From: Desmodesmus armatus
Lineage: Eukaryota > Chlorophyta > Chlorophyceae > Sphaeropleales > Scenedesmaceae
DNA: 64,000 nt
Direction: 5' to 3'
NCBI GenBank assembly: GCA_007449985.2
Contig: VIIQ02000155.1
Coordinates: forward strand, 1-64,000
Under the pieces are notes generated by a model, which saw only the letters and a program-made list of their open reading frames with translations, was not told the origin of the DNA and searched no databases. Position 1 is the first letter of the stretch, and the number at the start of each line of letters is the position of its first letter. Position numbers and translations under genes: made by a program. Positions 11,801 to 22,997 of the stretch are shown here, one piece after another.

Positions 11801-14800
11801 TCATCAACCTCCAAGGCTGTCGGACAGTGTGACCCCACGTGCTGGCACGTCTGCTTGCAGGTCCCTTCCAGAACAGCGAGAGCCCGCCTGGCCGCCTAGC
11901 AGGCAGCCTAAGGTTGCAGCCTTCACAAGGGGCAACAGCGGCAAGCGCAGCGTAGTGGTCCTGGACGGGTTTGACAAGCTGGATAGGGCTGCTCAGAACA
12001 GTCTGCTGGGAGTGCTGCAGGATGGTGGGTGCTGCTACAACCACTGTAGCTTGGGGCCTCTTCTGTACTGCTGAAATGGCAACTTGAGGCTCTGCTGCCA
12101 CTGGCAGCGGCTGTCACAACCGCTTCCAAGCCAGCGGCTGGCTGTCACAGGTTCCAGTGCTGTAGTAAAGAGTCAGTCAACTGCATGTGAGACCGCCTCT
12201 TGCAGTGGTAATTGAAACTGCTTCAACTGCCCCTTCAGCAAGGCAGTTTGATCTCATGATTGATGTTGTGCTGGCCTGGCATCTGCAGGCTGGTACGATG
12301 ACCCTTACAGCCAAGAACGGGTGGACTGCAGCAAGACAATATTCCTGCTGACCACCAACGCAGCTGACCGTCAGATCCTCGACTTCTGGAGCAAGCACAG
12401 CCACAGCATTCTGGAGAGTCAACTGCAGCCCTCAGTGCTGCTGCGCCGCTTGAAGCCTCTCGACAAACTCATCCGGGCCGTAATGGCAGCCAGATCAAGC
12501 GTAAGTCAGGCCCCTAGGCAATGCTGTGACTGAGTGTTAGCCTATCAGAATAAGGCTGGCTACTGATAATGATCTACTAGCCAGTAGTGGCCACTGCAGA
12601 AGCGTAGCCTACGCTTAGGGCCTACGCTACTTACAAGTATCAGTTGTGACTGGCTACAGCCAAGGGGGCCTCCATGATTTGCTGGGTAATCAATGAATTG
12701 TGCTCAGTTGGAAACCGGGATTTAGCAAACATCAACAGTTACACCGCCGCAACTGTTAGGTAACAGTGTAGAACACACGCTGCTGGGGGCCCCGGCCCGG
12801 AAAGTTGCCCCTCCCCCCTCCGCAGCCGACTGTACAATCAGACATGCTTCGCTGGAACACTGGCCAGCCGTGAAAATACCTTGAGGTTGTCCATCGAGCC
12901 TCTCAGAGTTGGGAAAGGTTTTGGGAAGTGCGCAACATGACGGTAATGTCACAGTGCCAGTGGCTGTCAGCCAATGTCGCAGGGCCAGCATGGTTATGTT
13001 GTTGCATATGGCACGACGCGTGGGGCACATCGTGGGCCATCTACTCAGTTCCACTGGATTGCGCACATCGGAGCTCGGCACATGAGCTGCTGCGCATATG
13101 ACTGTTATATGTACGAGTCATACAACGGTTCAACCGTTGATCATCATGATAGTATCATACAGGCTATACAGCTGAGCTGTGTAGGCTATTGCATCGACCT
13201 CCCCTGGAGGGAGATGGGGATGCGGCGGTCCTTCACCCCCAGGAGAAGCAGTAAGTCACTATACGGGTGAAAAGTCGACGTTGCCAGACAAAGCTGCGCA
13301 AATTCCGTTTCAAAACATGGATAATAAAGTTTTGAAACTTTGCTGAAAGACTGCCGATGCCAATCTGCGCGGACCTGAAATGGTTCGAGACAGCCTGACA
13401 TCCGTTCCAAAATCCCGCATGACAAAAGTTTTAAAGTTTGCCGCAAATCGTTTTCCACTGATCAAAACGTGCACTAAAGGCCGCCCTGCGAAAGCCTCTG
13501 GCCTAGCAGTACAAACTTCAGGATGCGATCCTGACTACCCATGAGCTGCTGCAAATGTCCTACTGTAGCCCCAGTAGTGTTGGAAAAAGGCCATCACTGT
13601 CGTAAGACATGCTGGCTGGGGGATGACGTGATGATGTACATTGAACATGGATGTCCTGGCATGAAGTGGGCTATAGAGATGTGAACGTTCTAGAATGAGG
13701 CGCAACTATCAGAACGTTTGTCAGCAGGGGCTAAGTGTCACACACTGTCAAGTGTCACATACGGATCTGCTGATCATCTCAGACCGTATGGTGTTGGCAT
13801 TTGCAGCAGTGTAGTATTTTATTGCATGCCATTGGTCGAGCTTGTGGAACTTGCAAATTCAACGGCAGCAGCCATGCTCCTGAGGCTTCGTGATTGTGGC
13901 AACGCCAACAGGGGTGTCCCGCTGCTGCACGCAAGATACGTGGTGTGAACATTCAACATTATAGTATACACATTCCGTGCAGGAGCGGTAAAGTTACAAC
14001 CTCAACGAGCTGTGGTGCTACTGCTGGGGGGATATATCCCCACATACATATGGTATATGTGCTGCTGCTGTCTGCAGTTTGTGCCTCCCTGTCAGCAGAT
14101 GGTGCCAAACGACATCAACTTCGCCTGCCACACATCCATATTGAAACACACAACCAACACCAGCAAACACTACACAGCACCAGCCGCTGGCTCATAAGGA
14201 GGTCGATGCTGTACTGTCGCCTCTGGCGCCAGCCGTTCTATACAGCTGAGCTGTGTAGGCTATACAGCTGAGCTGTGTAGGATATACAGCTGAGCTGTGC
14301 TACGCTGCTTCCGCAGGATGCCGTACCGTACGGTCAATCTGCGGCTCACATCTGGCACACTGTTCATGCTGCTGCCTTGTTGCTGCTGTGTCCTTGCAGC
14401 TCTCGCTCACCGCATGTGTGACTGGAGTGATTCCATTCTTCCCCTTCACAGAGGTTGAAAGCATGGTGGTGGTCCAGCAGCAGCTGCTCAAGTTGAAGCA
14501 GGCCATGAAGGCTCCACGGAACGGGCGTTGCTTTGGCCAGGTCTCAGTAGAGCTGCAGGATCAGCCGCAGGTATGATCGTCACCCCAGTGGGGGCCCCAC
14601 TGGCCCAGCAGTCGGTAACTCTATCAACCACTGGTGAAACACATGCGCAGTTTTACTCGGCACATAGTCAAACCTGGCTGCATGCAGTTTGAGTCAAAAC
14701 TCAGTGTGCAGGCACAGGTCACTGTCACCCTCACACACTCAGCGCTTATCTGGCATATCGCTCATCTTGCACGACGCAGCTCGCACGCTTGAAGCCTTGC

Positions 14801-15092
14801 TGGTGGCCGCTACTTTGCAAACCAAGTTGTGCGCCCTAGCCACATGGTCAGTGCTAACCACTAACATGCGGCGCATGATGCGCAGGTGTTGCGCAAGCTT
14901 GCAAAGGAGCACTACAACTTGGAGGAGGGTGCCCGTGCAATAGTCAGCGGCATCAATACCACCGTGACACTGGCGATACAGTGCGCACTGCTTGAGGGGC
15001 GGCTCAAAGCAGTTGATGGGAAGGTCAAGATCATGGCAGCGGAGGACCCTGCTGAGCCCTATCAGCTTGAACTGGATGGACGTATGCAGTAG
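8836..15092 (+). CDS. Ankyrin + AAA+ protein of CLPB/SKD3 type, tandem copy 1 (probably inactive)
   Basis: Nine exons: 8836-9061, 9156-9747, 10251-10350, 10927-10999, 11341-11460, 11861-12024, 12289-12500, 14400-14570, 14886-15092. Order: Arg/Ala-rich organelle-type presequence; ankyrin-like segment (VFTSNRKLVDRLLDEMG, QLLSRGADPY); a single AAA+ module with Walker A GPPGHGKT, Walker B region VVVLDGFDKLD, sensor-1 TIFLLTTNAAD and a Clp-type small domain with EEGARAIVSGI. Human CLPB/SKD3 has the same ankyrin plus single-AAA+ layout and acts as a mitochondrial disaggregase. Compared with copy 2, the Walker B Glu is Gly (LDGFD against LDEFE), the Arg of SLTSRVKG (likely arginine finger) is Cys (SLTACVTG), and exon 6 carries a 20-bp insertion near 11884-11903 that shifts the frame to a stop. 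Likely a decaying paralog or a non-hydrolysing relative. Confidence 0.75.
10083..10117. repeat. 15-bp tandem repeat
   Basis: The unit agtacactagtgtgc is repeated twice and followed by agtac. Each unit contains the palindrome CACTAGTG. It lies in intron 2 of CLPB-like copy 1. Confidence 0.9.
13165..13186. repeat. Single copy of a 22-bp palindromic unit
   Basis: The same 22-bp unit that is tandemly repeated at 14239-14300 (core ACAGCTGAGCTGT, a palindrome around one G). It lies in the same long intron of CLPB-like copy 1. Confidence 0.85.
14239..14300. repeat. 22-bp tandem repeat, almost three units
   Basis: The unit tatacagctgagctgtgtag plus two bases is present twice in full and once as 18 bp. 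Each unit has the perfect palindrome ACAGCTGAGCTGT, so the array can form a row of short hairpins just upstream of exon 8 of CLPB-like copy 1. Confidence 0.9.
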
Positions 15093-16017
15093 TAGCTGGA
15101 TGCCCTAAACTGCCTGCTGGCAGCTGATCCCGCAGCATGTGCTCAGTAGACGTCGAATTGCTGCTCTGTATGGGCAAGGCTGCTGGGTTAGCAGTTTGCC
15201 CATGTGCTGCATGGCACGGTGCCGGACGTGCACCTGACAGTTGGTTGCTTCAGTCTAGTTTGACGTGTGCATGAGCCCAAAAAGCTGGTGGCTCAGCCAC
15301 CCCCGGCGCCGGACTCGGTATCATATGCACAGCTGTGGCTCGCAAATGAGGTCATGGTGGTGAGGGGACTCCATACCGTCGCAGGCTGCGAGGTAACTTG
15401 GGAATTTCCATGATCAACACAATCAGGCTGCATCTGGCCTAGCCAGAATAGCAGCTGGCCTAGCTGGGCACCCAACCAGTAACTCAACACCGCGTGTGTG
15501 GATGCAGTACATCCTACTGGTGTCAGAACATGCCATGCTGGTTAGTGATTCATGGGTGAACGATAATTAATCACAGCCAAACTACCTGACTTACAGGCAT
15601 GGGGATGGTGACTGGATGGCTTGATCAATCTTGACTGGAAGGGCTGCAGTTGATGGAATCAGTTTTGGCATCACACCACAACCTACTTCCAAGGCTTTCA
15701 TTCACTATATACGCACACTGTGGCTGTCAGACGCCCCCAGCGGCTGGAACTGTACTTGCAAGTGATGGGTTGCACAGGGCTCAGCACACGCCTGATGTCA
15801 GATTGTGTGCATCGTGGTGCACACGGCTGTTTTTGGCGTCTATTGCATTCCAATGCCTTTACACACAAGCTAGAGCCATTGATAAGCAAGGAGTTTTCAA
15901 AACCGTTGCGACAAGCAACCGCTGCCGTGGCACGGATTGGAAACACAACGGCCCCACTCGAACACCCACGACAGGGCTGCCCAGCTTGCTTGATCCCATG
16001 TGCATCATATCGATACC
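15093..16017. other. Intergenic between the CLPB-like tandem copies
   Basis: 925 bp. The right part (about 15655-16017) is the duplicated upstream flank matching about 8470-8835. The left part is the 3' flank of copy 1, with no ORF or RNA gene recognised. Confidence 0.55.
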
Positions 16018-19000
16018 ATGCTGAGGCTGTCTGCACCCGCAGTAGCACTGCGGCCTCGCGCTGCTTTCTGTCACCCCGTCAGGCGCTATCGCCAACCTCG
16101 GGCTAGTAGCCTGCAACATGCCCTTGTTGTGAGGCCTGCCAAGAGCCCCGAGGTATCAAAGCTGCAGTCTTGGCTTTCTTTCCTCCAAGATGCCAAGGAG
16201 CAGTTTCCAGACAAGTCAACTGACAGGGAGCTGCTGAAGGATCCGGCAGGTAATGCTCAGGTCTAGCCTAGCCTTTCACTGGTCCGAGCACACGATGCCT
16301 GCGGCAGCTTGGTGCCATGCTATGCCTGAGGCAGCTTAGTTGCAGATGCTGGTGACAGCAAACATGCTGAGCCTGTCAGGTGCGGCATGCAATGCAGGGG
16401 CTTCCCGTCAAGAGCTGGATGATGCGGCACACACCTTCAGCAGAATCATGCAGTCCTGGGTTGGCAAGAAAGCTGCCGACATAGACCCTGAGCTGCAGGT
16501 TTGGTGCCATACAGGGGGTGGCACTGCGCAGCTACAGGTGCAGCTGTTCTTTGCAGTCTTCACCAGCAACAGCAAGCTTGTGGACCGCCTTTTGGACGAG
16601 CTGGGACACAGCTGGGAGGGACAACACACGCTAGACACCCAAACCACTCCTGTGCTGGCCCTTGCAGTTGTGCAGTGTGACCATGAGATGGTGCACCAGC
16701 TGCTGAGCCGTGGTGCTGACCCATACACCATCCCAGCAGACTTTTACCTGGGCGCAATGTTGGAAGAAGGAATGCATGGATTGCCAGTATCAGTCGAGCG
16801 CACAACACGAGAATCAGCTGCTTCCTGGTGCACTTTGGACGACAAGCATCGACTGCAGCAGGCACTGGACAAAGAGTTGAACAGCGGCTTCATTATGTGC
16901 TATTGGCTTGCACGGGCAACAAAGCTCCCAGGGCTGACTTCATTGTGAGTGCTATTTGGCTCACTGAGTGCTGCTGCCAACAAGGCGAACTTCCAACGTG
17001 AACTGGCATGGCATGCGGCTAACCGAGAGCACCATAGCAGGCCCACAGCCTTGGATTCGAAGCGTATGTGGCAACGGCATGTTTTCTGATGGGCTCAGCT
17101 ATGTGCGGGAACACGAGCTGTGTGTAACTTTACAGGTATAACTTTACAGGTGTAACTTTGATTTGATTTGATGTGCCCAGCCTACAGCGCTGCCATCAGA
17201 GCTTGAACCCGCTCTTCCAGTCAAGTGTATTCTACTAGAACTGTTCTACTAGAACGCCTGAGTCAGGCGGAGCCCCAACAAGTCTTTGGTTTTCTACACA
17301 ACGGGTTTTCTAAACAACGTGCCGTTCGCCTTTGCAACTGTGCTGGCATGCAGTGTCCAGCGTGTGATGCAGGCTCACCGTCTGCACAGGGTGCCCCCAC
17401 TGCGCATGGCTGTCATCGACCAGGAGGCGGCATGCTGCCTGCTGTACAATCAGGTATGGAACCTAGCACTTGCAAGCTCATGAGATCTGATCAGTCCCTG
17501 ACTCCGTTTAGTTCCGAGTCATCGTGACTCTCCGGGGAACAGTGTGCCATTTGGCAAATGCACAGTACCCGTCAGGGCCTGAGTCATTGGGGAACGTCTG
17601 TGTCCTTTTCTGTGCATGGCAAGTTGTGTGCTTGTTTCGTGTTTGGAAACAACATGCCTTCCATGCGCCCGGCCACTGTGGGCCACTGTCGGTCGCCGCG
17701 CCAACTGTGTTTATCAGTGCATGCGCTGCATTTGTCATGCGTGACAATGACAGCTGTGCAGCTGTAGTGGCACACTGGCACCATTATGTGTGTGGCACAC
17801 TGCTGAGCGCAGCTTGGGCTGCGGCAGTGATGCGCATTGCAATGACTGCCACTGCCAGCGACCATTCCTACAGTGCTTTACTCCAAATCAAGTGTGATGA
17901 GTACTAGTCAGCTGCTTGGCAAGCACTGGCAGTGGCTTACTCAATGAGTAATAGTCAACCGCAGTTGCTGACCGACCTCTGAGTGCCACTGTTGAACGTA
18001 CACATATTCCTATCAGCTGCATGTGTGACAGCAGCTGCCTGCCACAGCCACTGTGACAGTACTAGTGTGCACTGATGCTTGTGAGACGGTATGTTGGCAC
18101 AAAATCCCAGGCATGGGCATTGCGATTGTTTGCAGGTGATGGCGTACATGGGCTTGTCTGGTGAGACAGATGACTCGCCTGAGCACAAGCCACTGGTGTT
18201 GCTGCTAGCAGGTATGGCCGGTGCATTGAAGGGAAGTGCCAAGCAAGATCGCCTGTTGGCTACCAGGGGATGCACCACTGGTGCTGGGAAGTCTTCCCAC
18301 GGTACAGGCTCAGGCTGAAGAGTCACTTAAGATGGGTTTGGGCGGATGAACTTCACCCCTGTATGTCGCCGATACGGCGCAGCACTTTGCTTTGCAATGC
18401 ACATTTTCAGCATGCTGAAAAGCGGTAGGCAACTTTTGCAGATTTGTAGTTTGACTTCCTATGTCATAATACCCGGCAGCAATCTTAATTTTAATTCCAT
18501 GAATTATCCCAAAACTTGTGTCAGATTTGCAATGCGTTGAATCCGATTCTATGCAGTGGATGCAGTGCATTCAATGCAGCCTGCTGCGGCAACATTTCTG
18601 CAAAGCTGTTGGTCTGTGAACTTTGTGAGCGGCTCACGAGCGTGTGCATCGCCATGCTTGCAGGTCCCCCGGCCATGGCAAGACGCTGATTGGGCAACAG
18701 CTGCAGCACATGATGGGTGTCCCCTACCTGTTTGAGGACTGCAGCAAGCTGGGCGCCATCGTAGACCTCCTGGGGGCCACAGGTAATGTGACGGGGTGTT
18801 CAGCCAGCCTGACCCATGTAGCACCGTGTTCATCACGGTGGCACCGTGTCAGTAACTTTTAATGACATTGAAATATTATCGACGGTTTGTAGTAACAGTA
18901 GCCTGCTGATTGCCAATCATTTATGTCACAGATGACTGTTGATGGTTGGCAACCATCAACAGTCATCTGTGACATAAATCGTATTGCCACTCTTTTTGTG

Positions 19001-21574
19001 ACGGTTACTGCCTGTGGGGGCTCGGAGGCATCTCATCCATGCAGCAGTCGCTGGCGCAGGCGTGGCGTGCATCCGATGCTTGAGGCTTGAAGCCTGGCAG
19101 GTAGCACCTGCACTGTTCATAGGTCAATTTGAGTCATGGATCCGATGAAACAGTGTTTCCAGTAACTGGCCGATTGTTCAAATAGGCAGCGCAGAAAGAA
19201 CATACATGTGTCACGGTGTGCGCACGCTATGCATTGCGCAGGGTAAATCACCTGTTGCGGCCAGCTAAGGCCTGAGTATTCAATCACTGACAGTGTTGGT
19301 CACTGAGTAATACCTCACATCCGGACGTGGACCTCACGTCCGGATCCGACACTCTTTGGCTTTGCATTGACACCATCTTGAAGGTGGCTTGTCTAGAGCA
19401 GCGCATTGTCGCGACAGAGTTACCTTGGATGGCTGCCAGTACTGTGGCTCACCTGCTAAGAGCGGGAAGTATGCTATGTAAGCCTTTCCATGATGCCTTC
19501 AGTGAAGACATGCCATGTGTGGCGGCAGTGCTACTAGCATAGTATGTGTGATGGTCACACTCGTCTATGTAGTGGACCACCGTGGTCCACCTAAGATAGG
19601 CGTGTGCACGTGCGGATCCCATGCGTTACACTGTACTGGCAGTACAACGCCCCATGTTGGAACGTACGTCTGCTTGCAGGTTTATACAAGGACAGTGAGA
19701 GGCAGCCAACATTTGCAGCCTTCACAAGGGGCAACAGCGGCAAGCGCAGCGTAGTGGTCCTAGACGAATTTGAAAAGATGGACAGGGATGCTCAGAACAG
19801 TCTGCTTGGAGTGTTGCAGAATGGTGGGTGATGGATAAACGGTGCATTTCTGATGGTGCATTGACACACCACCATGATCATGCGATAGTGTCACTGTCAC
19901 TGTCATACGATGATCGTATTGCTGGTGCTGCACTGCCTTGTTTGCCAGCCTGGTAATATATGCAAAGCATGCGCGGCAGCGAATTACCGCAGGACCTGCG
20001 ACAGTGCCTGAACTTCCAAATATCCAAGCTGCAGCCTGGGGCAGACTGCTCTCAAGGCTGCTGTGACGGTCAAAGTAGCACCTCCGTGTTGGGGTCACCA
20101 CTTTGAACACTTGACATGAACCTCATGTTGCAAGCTAGACGAGTTGTCACACGTTGTGCTGGCCTGGTTGCTGCAGGCTGGTACATTGACCCTTACAGCC
20201 AAGACCGGGTGGATTGCAGCAAGACCATCTTCCTGCTGACCACCAACGCAGCTGACCATCAGATCCTCAAGTTCTGGACAGAAAAGAGCCGCAGCATCCT
20301 GGAGGCCCAGCTGCAGCCCTCAGCGCTGGAGCGCCGTCTGAAGTCCCTCAATAGACTCATCAAGACGGCAATGGCAGCCAGAACCAGCGTAAGTCTCGCT
20401 GCTGTCTCCCAGTCGCAAAGCCTTCAAGGCCAACGGTTGGCGGTTACTAGTTGGTAATCAAGTAGCTAGCTGAGCACTGGCTGCCAGCAGAATGGTTCAA
20501 GGGCGCCCTATGTCACATCGGGTGCAGCCAGCAACATGCGCCATTGGTGCTGCCACTGGCAGTGGCCAGCCGCTGTATAGTATGGCACGGTAGCTGCATA
20601 GTATGGCACCATGACAGCGGCTGCCAGCCATGTAGCACATTCAATGTCACAGCCATTGGGCCGATGGCTGCGCAGCCAAGCGGCATGGCACAGCCCGGGG
20701 CCACGTGTTGGCTGCTTGCGACATGTCCTGCAAGTACAAATGCAAGCTGCGCATGCAGCGTGGACTGCAGCAGGCGCATCTAGCTGTACAGCTAGAACAT
20801 CTTCTGTGCTGCTTCTGTACAATGCTGTGATGATGTTGACATGTTGCTGCCCTGTTGCTGCTGCACACTACTGCAGCGCTCGCTCACCTCCCGTGTGAAA
20901 GGAGTGATTCCGTTCTTCCCCTTCACAGAGTTTGAGAGCATGGTGGTGGTCCAGCAGCAGCTGCTCAAGCTACAGCAGGCCATGAAGGCACCAGCCAATG
21001 AGAAGATTGGTCGCTTGCACGGCGATATCTCAGTGAAGCTGCAGGATCAGCCACAGGTAGAATGACTACCGCCGTGGTGGTGCCACTGGTGACCAAGTTT
21101 ATACGGCACCGTACAGTCTGTCACAGTGTCATGCTTGGCTGAACTAATGTGTCAGTCTGGGTTCAAGCCAGAAAAAATAAGCATCGCGCCAAACTGTCAA
21201 AAATGGGCTTTGCTTGCAATTAACTTATTTCCGCAAACTGTGCTAGCCGCCGCGGCTAGCGGCTAGTGGGTAGCGGCTAGCAGCTTGCTGCTGTTGGCAG
21301 GCTGTTGGCAGGCTGTTGGCAGGCTGTTTGCAACCAGTGTTGTTGCCCGCCACACACGTTTGTGCAGGTGTTGCGCAAGCTAGCCAAAGAGCACTACATT
21401 CCAGAGGAGGGTGCCCGTGCTGTGGTCAGCGGCATCAACAACACAGTGACACTGGACATCAAGTGTGCATTGCTTGAGGAGCGGCTAACAGCAGTTGGTG
21501 GGAAGGTCAAGATCAGGGCAGCGGAGGACCCTGCAGAGCCATACGAGCTTGAGCTGGATGAAAGTAAGCAGTAG
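16018..21574 (+). CDS. Ankyrin + AAA+ disaggregase of CLPB/SKD3 type, tandem copy 2
   Basis: Nine exons parallel to copy 1: 16018-16249, 16398-16944, 17354-17453, 18136-18211, 18664-18782, 19680-19823, 20177-20388, 20877-21056, 21368-21574; about 605 residues. Presequence rich in Arg/Ala (RPRAAFCHPVRRYRQPR) suggests mitochondrial or plastid import. Ankyrin-like part: VFTSNSKLVDRLLDELG, HQLLSRGADPYTIP. AAA+ core: PGHGKTLIGQQL (Walker A), VVVLDEFEKMDRDAQNSL (Walker B with Glu), TIFLLTTNAAD (sensor 1), SLTSRVKGVIPFFPFTE (putative Arg finger), EEGARAVVSGI (sensor 2). The set is complete, so an active ATP-driven chaperone is predicted. Exon 5 needs one extra C in the five-C run at 18666-18670 to give GPPGHGKT in frame with exon 4; copy 1 has six. 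The start Met lines up with that of copy 1. Confidence 0.82.
17124..17159. repeat. Short tandem repeat (taactttacagg units)
   Basis: Two and a half copies of a 14-bp unit, gtaactttacaggt and variants, in intron 2 of CLPB-like copy 2. Each full unit ends in an acceptor-like ttacag. Confidence 0.8.
18919..18979. repeat. Near-perfect 30-bp inverted repeat with 1-nt loop
   Basis: Left arm 18919-18948 and right arm 18950-18979 are exact reverse complements around a single G. Outside the arms the complementarity continues imperfectly (gccaat / attgcc). It lies in intron 5 of CLPB-like copy 2. Such a long snap-back could be a MITE remnant or a small-RNA hairpin precursor. Confidence 0.95.
21290..21331. 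repeat. 11-bp tandem repeat (gctgttggcag)
   Basis: Three full units and a partial fourth, immediately upstream of the last exon of CLPB-like copy 2. A GC-rich hairpin (gctagccgc-c-gcggctagc) precedes it at 21242-21260. Confidence 0.9.
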
Positions 21575-22047
21575 CACCTGCCAGGTGTTGATGCCATTTG
21601 AGTGAGATGCAACATGTTCCTAGTGAATGCCCGGCAAGCCTACCTTTCAACCTGCACTGCTGGCAGCACCGATCAGACTGGTTGGATGCAGTTCGCATCA
21701 TATGTGCCAGGCACATACCGTGGCAAATGTTTGCTCCAGCCCTGACCTGAGTGCGTGCAGAAGGCATAGTGAGCTGGTTGCCCTGTCACGCCAGGCTGTG
21801 CTGTTACTTAGTAGAGCGCAGATGCAAAACAGTGTTGCAATAGTGCCATTCAGCGTATGAGGGTACTGATGAGTCACCACGGCTCCTGAAACTGCAAGGT
21901 GGAGCCATCGCGGTGTAAATGTTGACCCTTGAGGGGCAACCAAGACTGAAAGGTAGAGCCGCTGACATTCTCAACACCTTGCAGCACTATCATAGTATGG
22001 ACGCTTTGCTGACCTGCGTGTGATTGCTGAAACCCTGTCTTTTGCAG
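21575..22047. other. Intergenic: 3' flank of CLPB-like copy 2
   Basis: 473 bp with no recognisable gene, repeat or RNA. Ends in a polypyrimidine-AG (tcttttgcag) that could be the acceptor for the CCHC segment that follows. Confidence 0.5.
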
Positions 22048-22355
22048 GCTTGCTGGCAAACGAGCTTGAGCATGGCGAGAAGGCAATGCAGCGTCTGACA
22101 GGCTACAAGCCCCGCAGCATTGATGCCTCAGCCAGCGGCTGGCAGCAGTACCAACAAAGCGATCGAGCACAGAAGCGCCAGCAGGATGGCAATGTATGGC
22201 ATCCTGATGGTAGTAAGGTGTTTCGCACAGCAGCTCAGAAGGAGGCATGCCTGGCGGCCGGCCAGTGCATGTTCTGTTATGGACATGGTCACAAGGCAAA
22301 CCAGTGCAGCAGCAGTGCAGCACCACCAGAGGGGGACCCCCCCAGCAGGGCCTAG
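22048..22355 (+). pseudogene. Gag-like CCHC zinc-knuckle fragment
   Basis: Open stretch ending at TAG 22353-22355. It contains CMFCYGHGHKANQC, an exact CX2CX4HX4C zinc knuckle, preceded by QKEACLAAGQ, as in the basic stretch before the knuckle of retrotransposon Gag proteins. Upstream are polar, Gln-rich residues (GWQQYQQSDRAQKRQQDGN). No protease, reverse transcriptase or integrase follows, and no LTRs were seen, so it is most likely an isolated remnant. It could instead be an exon of a host CCHC protein, since a good acceptor precedes it. Confidence 0.5.
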
Positions 22356-22997
22356 GCAACTCTAGGCCCAGGCCCAACGGTGGAACAGCAAACATACTTG
22401 ACACTAGGGTATCAAAAGAACCTGTGGAGCCTGTTGGGCAGCATGTTGATGAAATCCTGCCGCGTGTGACCATGTTGCAGCGGTATGTGGACCGCCCATG
22501 CCACTTGACCCCATGTAAGCTGTACACACAGTGAGTCATGCGGATCAAACCTTCCGAGTACAAGTAGATATACTGCCTCATTTGCTTGATAACATGTGCG
22601 CATGTGTTGGTGCAGCATTCTAAATGATTTGCATGTGCCAGCCTGGCAGGCCCTGAGGGGAGGGGGTCCTATGTACACTGGCCAAGCATCTCTGGGAATG
22701 GACTACCCTCAGGATGGCAAATTCCACGCTTAAAAAAGGGTAGTAGCCTGAACAAACATAGTTGGGCGCAAAAGTCGCCGAGTCAAAGTTCAGTTGGTCA
22801 GCTGGGTGAGTCAACCAGTCCACGCAGGAACCGCCATCATCTTTGCAATCGCCGCTCACAGGACTATTCGTGAGACTTGGACGTTGCCAGCTGTCCACTT
22901 TCGGATCGTCCATTTCGGCAGTTGGTTGAGTGCTAGGCCTCTCTTGCCCTGCTCCAGCTCACTCACCTACCGTGCTTGCCGTTTCCACCTACTCATC
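22356..22997. other. Intergenic: upstream region of the secreted nuclease gene
   Basis: 642 bp without a supported gene. It should contain the promoter and 5' UTR of the nuclease. No specific element identified. Confidence 0.5.

Noticed and set aside
13186..13458. 90-codon minus-strand ORF in a CLPB-like intron
   Set aside because: No recognisable motif; it lies within a long diverged intron with several palindromes, and copy 2 has no equivalent.
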